From Lineus longissimus (Eukaryota > Nemertea > Pilidiophora > Heteronemertea > Lineidae), in the NCBI RefSeq assembly GCF_910592395.1, contig NC_088326.1:1245001-1309000 (forward strand): a stretch of DNA of 64,000 bases, written 5' to 3'. Below are positions 41,001-51,023 of this stretch, piece after piece. Under the pieces are notes generated by a model that saw nothing but the letters and a program-made list of their open reading frames with translations, did no database searches and was not told the DNA's origin. The translations under genes were made by a program, and so were the position numbers. Every line of letters begins with the position of its first letter. Position 1 is the first letter of the stretch.

Positions 41001-44000
41001 TAGGGCACAATAATAGACGATTTCGATAACGGCAAACCAGAGCCCAAACAAACAACTGCACACACTCAGAACATGTCAAAGTGCCAAAGCCCACTTTGGA
41101 CAATGCCATGAGCATCTGTGAGTCTATTACAGTATGATATTTACATTGAATTAACACTTACTTTCAATAAGAAGTAATCTTGTCATCTTTCTTTATGTGT
41201 AGCACAGTAACCTCTACTAAGTTAGCCGACAAAGTGCAAACTGACCAATTGCATGAATGTCCAAAACAACATCAAAGGCCAACTTAATAGGTACGCATAA
41301 TACATTCAAACGAAACCCAATAGTTAGTGGCTGGAATCGTGGACGAAATAGTGATCTGGATGGACACTTTGAATGATTTAAAACAGTGAGGACGTTTCTT
41401 TAAACTTCTGGAGGGAATAATCACAAAGAAAACATGAAGATATTGGAATGTTAGGCATGTGACTTTGGCATGTACCCCAAAATCAGTACAGTATTAAAAT
41501 GTAATCCCCATTCAGCACAATTTTAAAATTTCAAACTTTAAAACTAGGATGTGGAAAAACTCTAATAACATGGTTTTAAAAACATACATCCTTTTACAAA
41601 AGGATGAACTTGTCACCTGCAGAAATCTTTTTGGCAGCCGAGTCATGTCAATGATATCAAATGTGATACATGTATATAAATGAGGCTGTCAGTATTTACA
41701 ATGCACACAATGAGTACTTGACTGTCTAGGTGAAGTACATGTATGGCACACACAGCTGACTGACATCAAGAGACAGAAAATCTGCATGGTTCAGAAGAGA
41801 AAACTTGCCTTAAACTTGGGAAATTTTCAGTTCTGAGCAAGGTCACTCTGGACTTGGACACCTGTGTGTGGAATTAAGTGCAGAGGTGTTTGGGTCAGGA
41901 GTCCAACCAGTATGAACATTTTGATATTTTCACCCCTTATTTCGAAATATGCACATGAGTTCAGTTAGTTGGAGTAAATCTCTCACAGAAAACTTGTGTA
42001 TGGTGGCCAAACTTTTCAGGTCGAGTTCCTGAGCCAAAACAAACGAAGCCTCGGTAACAAAATGGCCGATAAATAAGCGTATATCCTAAAGCCTAGGCGC
42101 CATTGGGTAGGCGTGTGGATCCTTCTTTGCCTTTCGTTTCTTTGTAATCACATCTCTGGCGGCAGCCAATAAAAACAGGCCTGCGAATGTTGAGAAGAAT
42201 CCGGAAAGAACAGCAAGACCAAATGACCAGGAGAGGAAGTTTTGATCCGGCCGGGGCATCCAGTCACGTTTCTCGCTCTTTACACCAAAGATGAGGACGC
42301 TAATTCCAAATAGCACACCTGGAGGTACAGAAAATGATATATATGGAGCTTTCCATGTATTACATGTTGGCCTACATGTATACCAGAACATAATTCAGCT
42401 GCCACTAGCCACAAAAATGTAACTGGATACACTTTTTTTATGTAGCCAAGGATAGAAGAAGTTTATCATATTTAAATTGCGTTCATATCTGACCCTATTT
42501 GCACACAACAACTTGATTCTCAATACGCTTTCTTTCCGCCGACATTTTTGGACCATCAAATACCAGTAAATTGTCATACTCACTAGAGCCGATGCTCATT
42601 AAGCTGCAGACAAGGTTGATGGTAAATCCCATTTCACGGCCACAACATTTGAGGAGGTTCATCGAAGTGATGACAACGTTGACCATCTGGAGAAGGAAGG
42701 CCAAGGTAATCAAGACCTGGACGCTGATGAACCAGTCTGAAATTGAAAAGGAAAACAGAAATATAGATACAAAAAACGGAGCCCGAACAACAAACTTTCA
42801 CACCCATGCGCTGCGGCTATAGTAAAAGGATCAGTAGGACCAGGTCACGGCCGGTAACCCGGCTTTCTAGCAACATTGACATATCTGATCTGGTGCTATT
42901 CTAGTCGAAAGCTTTCAGTTGCACATTCATTTCAAACACATTGTATAAAATGCATTATATCCTGTACAAAATCAAAATGTACATGGTGTGGTAATGTAAA
43001 CAAACTGACCTAATTTTGAAAAGCATGATGGCTTCCTACAACAAAAACTTGACGGCAAAAAAAGGCTTGAAAAACACCCAAGATCGCCGAATCTAAGGAC
43101 GAAACTTCGGACAAATATAGAAGAGACTGCATAGAGTACTTACCTGGAGTCAACCACTGCCTAATTGGATGTAACTCCGGTGAAAACACCCACCAGCATC
43201 CATCGTACGCTTTCGAGTTGTAATCTAGCGGATGTACATAATCATCAAAACATATCTCCCATAAACCAAGTCTCACGAACTCGCTCTTAATGCTGGGGTA
43301 TGATTGCAACCAGTAGGGGCTGGAGAAAGATATCACGGTGAAGACTAACGCAATAAAACCACACACAAATCCCGCTAAAAACATCGCTTTCGACATTTTT
43401 GGAGTCGAATTTTCAACAAAAGTCGAAGAAGTTGCTCCAGTTTTACATTTGTTCAAATCGAGGCTAACCTGATTGGGCGATTCCATTTTCGCGCACCTGC
43501 TGGGGGTGGCAGGCAAACTCGCACCAGTGCCGAAATTAAGGAACGAAATCAGCGCCTCTAGTGTCAAGATTGGGTAGCAGGCAGTGAAACCTTAAATTAC
43601 AGGAGGTCCCAATAAAAATGCAGTTAATTGTGTGGAAGGGAACTGTGATTTTTAGTGACTGTCAGTCAAGATCCCCGGATAGACCCTGCAATCAAAAGAA
43701 TAGGCCATTGGCTAGGTATATTGCTTTTGTATAGAAGTTTTTTTTTGGCCTCTTGTGATGAAAGGCAAGTATGAAAAGCAGTTTGTTTGAAGATTTTCTT
43801 ATAGTATAACTTATAGGGTGTGGTTGGGCACCTGCCCTGGTACTTGGGTGTGGTAGTTGTCAGATCAGTCGGCTTCTATTCTTCATTTTTTCCAGGTGGA
43901 CTCGTCACTGAAATAGGACTTTCTTGTGTCATCCCTTTTCATCAGAATCATTATCCTTACCAGGTCTTTCAGACTCATTTCCACTCCTGTTCATCTTGAC

Positions 44001-45384
44001 ACACAAGGCTAAGAGGTTCTCTATATTTTATCCCTTTTGTCTTTCCAGTTTGGTATGACTGCACCGACATCTTGAAAGCCTGCAAACCATTCCTATCAGA
44101 TGCTTGGAAGAAGTTGACATACATCAGACCAAACTTGAAGGAGCTAGAAATGATGCATTCATACGCCACCGGCAAACCAAAGGATCCACTGTGTAAGAGT
44201 GACCCACTCTATCTATATGTTGCAATCGTTCCAAATAGCTTGTATGGTCCCAAAATAGGACGTGATAGGTTGTTTCTGTCACATGTTATGATTGCTTATC
44301 CATCTACATTTACAGTGTTAATTTATATTCAGTGCTCAAGACCGTCACTAACTGCCAAGAGAAGATAGATGTCATCTTGTCCCTGTGTCAAACCCTCGTT
44401 AACTACATTCCAAATATCATCACAACAATGGGGAAAGATGGAGTGATGGTCTGCAGGAATAAGAAGGCGGAAGTTCCGTTCCCTATCAGAGGGAGACCAA
44501 TAATGGTATGTTATGAAAAGGTTTGGAGTTGAAGTTTGACATAGTAACATTTTGGAAAGACATAGTCACAACCATGGCTAGAAACGGTGCGATGGCATCA
44601 GGAGAACAATAATTGTATGTAGTAAATAGGTTTAGGAATTCAATTTGACATAGTAACGATTGGGAAGGACATTGTCACAACTATGGGTGTAAAGGTGAAT
44701 TCAAGGTGCAGGATGCAGTTGATTTGGTTATATTGGCTAAACAGCCGACAACTTGGGTGACTAACCTGGATGTGACAAGCAGTGTCTTCTGTATTAGATG
44801 TCAATTTGTCTCTTCAAAGTATTCCTTCCCTTCCAGGAATCCAATGGAATGTCTGCTGTCTACTACCAGCCATGCACTCCTGACCAAAGACCATCTAATA
44901 TCGCCAGTGTTTCTGGAGCTGGTGACTGGTAAGTTAGGATGTCAGTGCTAGTCCGTCTTACCAACAACCTTGCGACAATGACACCATTCAGTTTAAACAG
45001 AATTTCTAAGTAACTCTAACGTTGGGTGATATGAATAAAGACTAGCAAATGCTTTTATCTAAAACTCCATGTACATTGACACTAGACCTTTCTGTACAAA
45101 ATTGAAGTAAAAGCATTTGCTAGACTTTATTCATATCAGCCATTGTCTATTTTCATTTCAGCCTCAATGCAGCAATGTTGTGTGGCATCATTCAGAATCA
45201 CGCCCCGGACATCTGCATCAAGATGGGACTCAAAGCTGCCAACCATACATTAACAGATGTCAATCCAGTCCCAGAGACTCTCAACCCTGGCGATTTCAGT
45301 CCTGCCAAAATTGAAAGGTGGGCCCCGTGGATGGCAGTACATCACCGTCTTGTGGATCAAGGATACAGTATATCATTTGATTGA
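26060..45384 (+). CDS. bifunctional pseudouridine-5'-phosphate glycosidase / pseudouridine kinase
   Basis: Seventeen exons: 26060-26165, 26419-26530, 26793-26970, 27066-27177, 27381-27487, 27788-27914, 28090-28210, 28440-28525, 28913-29094, 29405-29464, 29629-29793, 30108-30236, 30635-30749, 44049-44192, 44333-44505, 44837-44928, 45162-45384. They total 2232 bases, or 743 residues. Residues 1-36 are basic with no acids until the PsuG part ([15 protein letters not shown]), like a mitochondrial presequence; exon 1 is the least certain exon. Residues 50-335 are PsuG (indigoidine synthase A family) with [14 protein letters not shown] (Glu58), KTSRRD (Lys120), MDISADL (Asp172) and [11 protein letters not shown] (Lys193). 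A linker follows to about 377. Residues 378-743 are a PfkB kinase: GGSNVD at the start, [18 protein letters not shown] and the catalytic SGAGDC (Asp669). Known chemistry: the kinase phosphorylates pseudouridine, and the glycosidase cleaves it to uracil and ribose 5-phosphate. Intron 13 is 13.3 kb and holds three antisense genes. Confidence 0.93.
30860..30882 (-). other. poly(A) signals for the first claudin-like gene
   Basis: Two TTTATT hexamers on the plus strand (about 30862 and 30877) read AATAAA on the minus strand. They lie 1.3 kb past the stop at 32158, which would give a long 3' untranslated region with no other gene in it. Confidence 0.35.
32158..33444 (-). CDS. claudin-like four-span membrane protein 1, nested
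   Basis: Three exons, 33171-33444, 32630-32815 and 32158-32411, encode 237 residues. Four membrane segments are visible: [19 protein letters not shown], then [20 protein letters not shown], then [22 protein letters not shown] across the exon 2/3 join, then [18 protein letters not shown]. The first extracellular loop has the claudin/PMP22 signature: a tryptophan in TPNWLVSW, then GLWEVC and a second cysteine in GCWW. The tail is acidic and polar (QLKQSEDL). Claudin-family proteins build cell junctions or act as membrane adaptors; the exact function here is unknown. It lies within intron 13 of the pseudouridine gene on the opposite strand. Both intron phases match those of the two paralogues downstream, so the three share an ancestor. 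The start is the first Met directly ahead of the first membrane segment. Confidence 0.85.
33500..34630. other. intronic spacer, GC-rich patch, no gene
   Basis: Lies between claudin-like gene 1 and the left edge of the duplicated unit. 33840-34260 is clearly richer in CG than its surroundings and could hold the promoter of gene 1 or an old insertion. I see no coding pattern. TGAGGTTTTCAATATACTGCC near 34260 resembles CTAGGTTTTCAATATTCTGCC near 24745, perhaps a shared short repeat. Confidence 0.35.
34633..38951. repeat. segmental tandem duplication, unit A (4.3 kb)
   Basis: Unit A matches unit B (39515-43868) nearly base for base over its whole length. It covers the 3' untranslated region, exons, introns and about 300 bases upstream of the claudin-like gene. 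Left edge: TGTGTATCTAACTCTTGAAG. Right edge: GTAGTTGTCAGATCAG. Outside these edges the sequences differ at once. A 564-base spacer separates the units. A run of 16 G near 34950 is shorter and broken in unit B. Confidence 0.95.
37215..38652 (-). CDS. claudin-like four-span membrane protein 2, nested (duplicate A)
   Basis: Three exons, 38229-38652, 37713-37865 and 37215-37447, encode 269 residues, or 242 if translation starts at the second Met (38571). Membrane segments: [63 protein letters not shown] (split by intron 2) and [20 protein letters not shown]. Loop 1 has the claudin signature: W in [14 protein letters not shown] and GCWW. The tail is very basic ([17 protein letters not shown]). Compared with gene 1 it has a cytoplasmic N-terminal extension rich in Ser and Thr. 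Exon phases are the same as gene 1. The gene sits in a 4.3 kb unit duplicated with its flanks. The poly(A) signal may be the TTTATT near 34826, giving a 2.4 kb 3' untranslated region. Confidence 0.85.
38952..39514. other. spacer between the two duplicated units
   Basis: Unique relative to both units. It contains R1 repeat copy 2 (39261-39418) and no coding signal. Confidence 0.7.
39261..39418. repeat. dispersed repeat family R1, copy 2
   Basis: GTGGAACCTCCCTTATCAGACACC at the left and GGGTGTCCTTAATAAAAG at the right form an inverted pair like copy 1 at 23601. This copy is longer, with internal AATCAGGACATCTCC. It lies in the spacer between the duplicated claudin units. Confidence 0.6.
39515..43868. 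repeat. segmental tandem duplication, unit B (4.35 kb)
   Basis: Second copy of the unit at 34633-38951, same orientation. The main structural difference I see is about 60 extra bases in intron 1 at 43042-43105, near the exon 1 donor. By eye, a 480-base stretch of untranslated sequence (40920-41400 against 36061-36540) shows about six differences. Confidence 0.95.
42086..43567 (-). CDS. claudin-like four-span membrane protein 3, nested (duplicate B)
   Basis: Three exons, 43144-43567, 42584-42736 and 42086-42318, have the same lengths as gene 2 and encode 269 residues (242 from the second Met). The frame is intact and every splice site is kept, so both duplicates look functional. Membrane layout, GLWEIC and GCWW motifs, and the basic [12 protein letters not shown] tail are shared. 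By hand I count 25 amino-acid differences from gene 2. Nine of these lie in the first extracellular loop (for example SVHSE against SIKSE, and SSEFNPIW against SPELHPIR). The ancestral member of the pair cannot be told from this window alone. Function beyond the claudin-like fold is not known. Confidence 0.85.
44557..44705 (+). pseudogene. decayed partial copies of kinase exon 15
   Basis: Downstream of exon 15 (44333-44505) lies a tandem copy of its second half and following intron. AGTCACAACCATGGCTAGAA at about 44567 matches exon sequence ATCACAACAATGGGGAAAGA. It continues to GCGATGG, then, after a deletion of about 30 bases, ATCAGGAGAACAATAATTG matches the exon end. TTTGACATAGTAACATTTTGG and TTTGACATAGTAACGATTGGG mark the unit joints. 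A third, shorter piece starts at about 44656 (ACATTGTCACAACTATGG). No acceptor precedes these copies and the frame is broken, so they are not exons. Confidence 0.75.
45023..45142. mobile_element. 120-bp MITE, copy 2
   Basis: Same inverted arms as copy 1 at 8633-8752, with one mismatch in each right-arm half (CTAGACTTT and TATCAGCC). The 50-base core is the reverse complement of the core in copy 1, so it inserted in the opposite sense. It lies in intron 16 of the pseudouridine gene and ends 19 bases before exon 17, next to the pyrimidine tract of the acceptor. Confidence 0.85.
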
Positions 45385-46500
45385 CTCTCAGGAACTTAGT
45401 CATTTCATTTGTCCCCCGACAACGAGCACCTCAGATGAGGGTGACACCCGTGGCTTTCAAGGAACTAAAATTCCTGGCTCATTACAGTCCTTTGAATGAG
45501 ACTAAGAACTGAGGGTCCTGGTGTCTATGCCAGGGCCCAAGCAAAAGATCACCCACCAAGTGAGACACATGAGTAGCTTGCGTGGAATACCTCTGGCCAA
45601 AGACAAGCCACTGGGCCAATAAACCCAATAGAATAGTGTGGAGTCTTCCAGCTGGTTATTGTTTGGACAATTGTGACTCTTCCAGCTGGTGGATTTGGCA
45701 TGCGACCCTTGGTAAGCAGGGAAATGTTTCCTCAGTTTCAACCCCGACCCAGGGGCTGCCGGTATAGTTTATTCAATGTAATATGCATGTCATGGTGCTG
45801 ACCATCCTGAGATGACATATTGTCCTCAATGTTTTGAGAAATTTTGTAATTGAATGAATCACAATCATGACTCTTTTATGTAAGAATATTCAAATCTCCC
45901 TTGATTACGTAGCTTGGGTTAACTTTTGAATTTCTTGAATGTACAACCATGACCAAATAAAGAGCATACTTAGTTATTTTGGACAGGGTATTGATTTAGA
46001 AAAATGGTAAATCATAATGAATAAAGAGAAAGATAATATTTCTTTACAAAAAGTCAACTGTTTTATTTTCTGGGTAGGACTTTGTATGAACATATATCAC
46101 AGTTAGAACAGAACACATCCCCATGAAATAACAAGCCCCAAAAGCTTGAGCTTTATTCTCAAAATGCTCACTTTATTCAACAATTTCATAATCATAACTA
46201 ACAGTCGCCATTTTCTTTGAACAAACCATAGCACCAACTGGAAGAAAGAGGGCCCTCAGGGGACAAAATCAACACTGCTGATTATCATAGTGCCCATCGA
46301 ATGAATATGTGGGTTACCAGCCACAACAGACTCCCTGGAATATTTTCTCAAATGTATTTCAGAGGAGCGAAATGGAGTACCGGTAATGCATTCCTTAATT
46401 TTACCAGTCACAAAAAATTGGGCAGGTCTATTGTGTCTGAAAATATTTTCCCTAAGATTTAGTACGATTAATTGATTGGGCACCCTAGCCTTCTATCTTT
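45385..46500. other. convergent 3' ends of the pseudouridine gene and KICS2
   Basis: Plus-strand AATAAA at 45619 and 45956-45961 are candidate ends of the pseudouridine transcript. TTTATT at 46062-46067 reads AATAAA on the minus strand for KICS2. The stretch 45585-45630 (GGCCAAAGACAAGCCACTGG, then GCCAATAAACCCAA) resembles 55090-55130 in an EXOC3 intron, a small dispersed repeat. No further gene seen. Confidence 0.5.
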
Positions 46501-49500
46501 CTATTTCGCTCCTTGTTTTAGAGTCTGAAATGTCTTGTTCAGTCGCAGCAACGTGGAGAATTCATTGACAAAGTTCACAATATAAGAGTCCTTCTCCGCC
46601 TTTTTCGTTTCGAATATTAGCACCAACGTAATCCGAGGCTCGATCCTGGACATGAAGTATGTACTCTGCATTTTCTGAAAAAAAGATTCAGTGTTATAAC
46701 TTCCGAACCAAAGACCAAACCCTGTACTGACAGTATCAATCTCATTTCATTCTAGAGAAATCCCTGAACGACTCCCAACTGTATCTCTGCCTCTGCCCAC
46801 CTAGCAAATAAACCTGCAGTACTTGCCTTATCATAGAAAAAGATCACTTTGTCAAAAGTATTTTCTGATCGTCGGTCCTCCATGATCATGATCACATTGG
46901 GCCAGTGATTGGACGGTTTTTCCTGAAAAATTAAATATCTTCGGTTTTAAAAAGATGTTTACATCATCTAGTTTGATATTCTAAACACCTTGGTTAAAAT
47001 GTTTCATTATCGATTATGTGTTATGTATTAGCCTCGTTGACCAGACATGTTTTTGTGGAAACGCTTACCCCAGGATAAGCAAACACAGCCGGATAGCTAT
47101 CGAGTCCCTTTGGTTTTTCTGAGAACTTATTGGGGTGATGGTAGCCAGGTCCATTGTAAAGGTCTTCTATTCCATGGACGTCGAAGACCAGTGAGATATT
47201 AACTGCATCAGATTTCTTTTGGAAGGTTGTGATTCTGAAAGAAAATTGTAGAAATTGTTAAAAAGATGAGAAGAACAATCCGCAGATTTGTATACAGTTG
47301 TCAAAAGTTCAAGAGATGAACGACTGAAGTCAACTCTTCAAGAAGGAATTGGTAATTCAGTGTGGAGGATCAAAGCACCAAGCTGGTCCATGGTCACATT
47401 CAGTTTTAGTGCACTGTGCAGTTGAGTACTGTTTGGAGCAGCCAAGGCCAAGCTGGAAGTCATTTTGGTACAAAAACCAACATCTGCTGCCCAACTTTTC
47501 CCTTTAAGAGCACTTGCCTGGAAATGAAGTCCACTGTAGCCTTTGCCATCACAGATTTCATTTCACCTTGAGGAGCTTGTTTAGACAGGGTGTCGTAGAA
47601 ATATAGGCTGAACTGGAAAGAGAACAAGTTAGCTTGACAGTTTAAAGTTTATACAATCGTTTGGAGTTTGACACCCGCGCTACATCGATACAAACAAAAA
47701 CTAGTGGGAAAAAGCACTGTTTTATTGGTGTCTGTAGTCACCCTCACTAACCCATGTCTCATTGCCGACGGACATGCTGTCTCTCTACAGATTAACAATC
47801 TGATTTGCGCGGGGAAAAGACAAGTCACATAATAGGAATGGTGTAAGTACAACATTACTATTGACAGATGAGAAATTTCTCCAACATCTTACCTTTGATA
47901 CTAAGACTCCCTTGAACTTATTGAGCCAATGATAAAGAGCTGGGACTGCTGGCTGTTTGGAAGAACCAAACGTTAACTTCTTAGTCTAGTACAAGAGAAG
48001 ATGAACAGATTAGAATAAAGCCAAAAGGCACTTTCCATCCTGAGCTTCAGGGCAAGTGAAGTTTGCGAGGGGAGAAGCACGCAACTGACTGCCCGGTGCT
48101 TTCCTCTTTGACATGCGTTTTGCCCTTAGAGCGGCGAATTGGATTGAGAATCAGGCAGTTTCCACACACAGGTGGGCCAGCACACTACACCTTTACCTGT
48201 TTTAGCGTCTAATCTACTCCAAGGTTTTATATTATAGTCTCCTTTCTCCTAGACTGGTGGCCTGTGAAGGCTGAGGAGGCCACTCTCCCCAATGAAAGAC
48301 AGATCAAAATAAACTCATAAATTCAGAGGCAATTGGATTACCACTTACTGTATCCTTCATCTGCGTGACATCACACCAGATAGCAAGTTTCGTGTGGGCT
48401 TCGTGGAGTTGCAAAAGTGAGGTGAGGAACTGCCAGTTGGCCATGTTTTTCTGTGCTTGCAGTAGGTGTGAGTTGATGTCACATTCTAACCTGTATCCGG
48501 ATTGAAGAATCGATTATTATACAGTTGAAGTGCATCTGTTTTGTTCGAAATATACTGTAAGCTTACCGTATCGAAGCAAAACCGTCCATCATTTAATCTA
48601 AGGAGGATAACTGTAATCATTATAAAGTCTATTGAGGAGATTTTCCATCATGGAATGAAATCTTAGAATCTATGATGGAAACAACATGAGCGTAAAGATT
48701 ATCAATTTGAGACTGCAGCCTAGGTTAATTTAACGGAGAAGCATCACAAACAACAACATACTCACGTGAAAGAAGTTTTCAGTGGACTGAGAATCGGATG
48801 GTGGAAGTTTTTCTGATGGTTCTGACTGATGTGTGCGATAACATTGAGAAGATCGTCGAAGTTGATGACTTTCATCGAGCCCATAGTTGACATCTGTTCA
48901 TAGCTGGGATAGGGTTAAGGAATATCCTGCGCTATGGCAATGTTATGAGACGCAAAGAATACGAACAGTGTGGATAGAACACAAGAGGAAGAAAAAAAGG
49001 CAGGTGGGAATGTGAATGGCAATATTGTAATTATGGTTGGGTCAAGGATACAAGTCCATCATCTTAATTCTTGCCGTCACAAAGTGTCCAAGCTGCCCAC
49101 AGAGGTGTGAGAGGAGTTTCTCTGATGATGGTGGTGGGGCTACCAACTCGGGGTCTGCCTGTGTCCCGGGTATCTCCTCTATCCTCTTCAACTCTGTCAG
49201 GAGGATGGTGTAGGAGGAACGCATATTCTGGAACTGAAGAGAGGACACAATGAATGAGTTGAGAGGTTTTTGAATCATATGGGTGCATTGTTAGATGGTT
49301 AAGATGACTCAGGGAGGTCTTAAAAAAGAAGAAAAAAACTTCTTGATTTTTTTCTTCAAAATTTCTTTGAGCCCACCTCACCATTCTGATCAAAGATTTA
49401 AAAAAGTTGTGCTTACCACATCTTTGCGACCGAACCACTTTGGACTCAAATAAACCAGTGAAGTGTAGGTTTTCTCATTCATGGCCATGTTAGCCATGGA

Positions 49501-49962
49501 ATGCATAAGCAAACCCCAGGATGAACCGAACGTGGCCTTGTGGCCGTCGCGCTCTTTCTCCTGCAAATAAAATTGTGCATTCATCAGAAAATACTCTCAG
49601 TTTCTACTTTTCCGTTGAGAGTTTTGACTCTTGACTTCATATCACAGTTTCTTTGGAAACTGACAATAAAATCAGCAAAGTCTCCAGGGAAGCCATGTGG
49701 ATGAAATGATGATGATTATCATTCTTTCTAAGAATATGTTCCAGGTTTGCATAGACTTTGGGACAGCAGTTTGGAATCTTCACAGAACTTCTAGGTCATA
49801 AAACGTGGTGAAAAACATTGGATCACGGCAAGTTGACATCCTCACCATTAGTTCCTTTGCCTTGTCATATGCAAACTGACTCAAGCAGGAGAAGAACGAC
49901 TCAAGCAGAGCTTGCTCCTGAGATACTGGGGGAGCATGGGTTGGGGAGCCTCCTGTCGCCAT
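46501..49962 (-). CDS. KICS2: KICS2 (C12orf66), KICSTOR complex subunit
   Basis: Ten coding exons: 49846-49962, 49417-49560, 49052-49227, 48766-48903, 48349-48490, 47893-47985, 47518-47612, 47069-47234, 46827-46922, 46501-46674. They encode 446 residues, about the size of the human protein. Landmarks: EQALLESFFSCLSQFAYDKA near the start, LLSHLCGQL, HHPILSPLKTSF, WCDVTQMKDT, YHHPNKFSEKPKG, NHWPNVIMIMEDR, YFMSRIEPRITLVLIFE and the C-terminal TLKQGAK. In the family it is part of KICSTOR, which recruits GATOR1 to lysosomes and restrains mTORC1 when nutrients are low. Introns 7 and 9 use GC donors (see those entries). An upstream in-frame Met at 49986 in the same exon could add eight residues; I prefer 49962 by homology. 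The 5' untranslated exon is probably near 50290-50330. Confidence 0.95.
46820..46826 (-). other. GC splice donor, KICS2 intron 9
   Basis: On the minus strand the exon ends TATGATAAG and the intron starts GCAAGT. Frame and homology (FFYDK then MQSTYF) require this junction, and no GT alternative keeps the frame. Confidence 0.85.
47511..47517 (-). other. GC splice donor, KICS2 intron 7
   Basis: The exon ends GACTTCATTTCCAG and the intron starts GCAAGT. The split arginine codon (AG|A) and the following ITTFQKKSDAVNISLVFD match the homologue. The strong AG-GCAAGT context is what GC donors usually have. Confidence 0.85.
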
Positions 49963-50290
49963 AATCGGAGTTAGCTCATAACTCATCAATATACAATTAC
50001 AACCTGAAAGTATGGACAACGCGTTATAAGGTTCAGTAAACCATTGTGTAAAGGTTTGTAAATCATGAAATGTACAGCACTTGCATGCAGATAGTGAGAT
50101 ACACCAGAGCAGATAGATCAGAACAAACCACCTGCAAAGCAAAGCAACATGACAACGGTAAGGGTAAGTGCTACCATACTGACCAAATTTTCTTCTCAAA
50201 CATCATACCATTTATAAAGCGTCATATTTTGGTAAATAAACACTTACTTTGCAAGAAAACAGAGGTTTATTATGGGATTTGTGAGAAACT

Positions 50291-50330
50291 TTACTTTTTC
50301 ATGGGCGCCGCCATTTTGAAAAATATATTC
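50291..50330 (-). promoter_or_regulatory. likely KICS2 5' untranslated exon with YY1-type motif
   Basis: On the minus strand AAAATGGCGGC matches the YY1 consensus, and a donor-like GTAAAG follows at 50293. Its ATG opens only a short upstream frame (MAAPMKK then stop), so it would act as a uORF. The acceptor at 50004 precedes the coding exon. Inferred. Confidence 0.35.
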
Positions 50331-51023
50331 GGTAAAAAATGTTTTTCAGGGTTATCACGCCAGAAGTTCTAATATGCTTTATTCTGAGCCCCTTAACAAA
50401 AAATATACTATCTAAATAACTTAAAATCATAATTTTTGGTTACGTTTGGCCAAGTCGAAGTACTTTAACCGTGAGTTTTTCTCAAGTCCGTGCACCGTCG
50501 CCCATTATTTTACTGTAAAATTTCACTTTCTAACATAGTGCAAAATTTCTGAATTTCGGTAAATAAAGTCACAATTCACCCTTGTAGAGCAGGAAATTTG
50601 TTGGGATATTTTGCCAACTTACTTGCGATAAACAAATTCATTTGTATATAGTTTGTTAATAAATATGGGTGATGCGAAGGGAAAACACATGATTCATGAT
50701 GAACACATTCAATCATTCAAGAATCATGATCGTCATCGTGAGGCATCATCCATATCTTGCATGCATGATACATAGTTTGCTTCAATGTTCACTAAAACTG
50801 AAAAGATAAAAGGACACAAAGTCGCCTTCAGGGGGCATGGATCTACGACTTTAGTCTCCAGCATCCCTAGCAGTGTGCAACATTAGTTCACCACTGACAC
50901 CACCACGCATCTGATCTGTGTCAATGATTGTTTTAAACAACCGTGTCGCTGTGATACCATGTCATAATAATTGTGTCACATTGCAGTTGGTTATGTTTGT
51001 AGTTTTCCTCATTTCAGGTCAAC

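Noticed and set aside
44557-44705. Alternative exon 15 of the kinase
   Set aside because: No acceptor, a deletion of about 30 bases and a broken frame; better read as a decayed duplicate.
26419-45384. Bacterial contamination or recent transfer for the PsuG/PfkB gene
   Set aside because: Seventeen exons with consistent GT-AG introns, nested animal genes and base composition like the neighbours show it is a settled animal gene.
45585-45630. Shared segment with 55090-55130 as a conserved regulatory element
   Set aside because: Only about 35 bases with gaps are similar; a small dispersed repeat is more likely and two copies are too few to define it.
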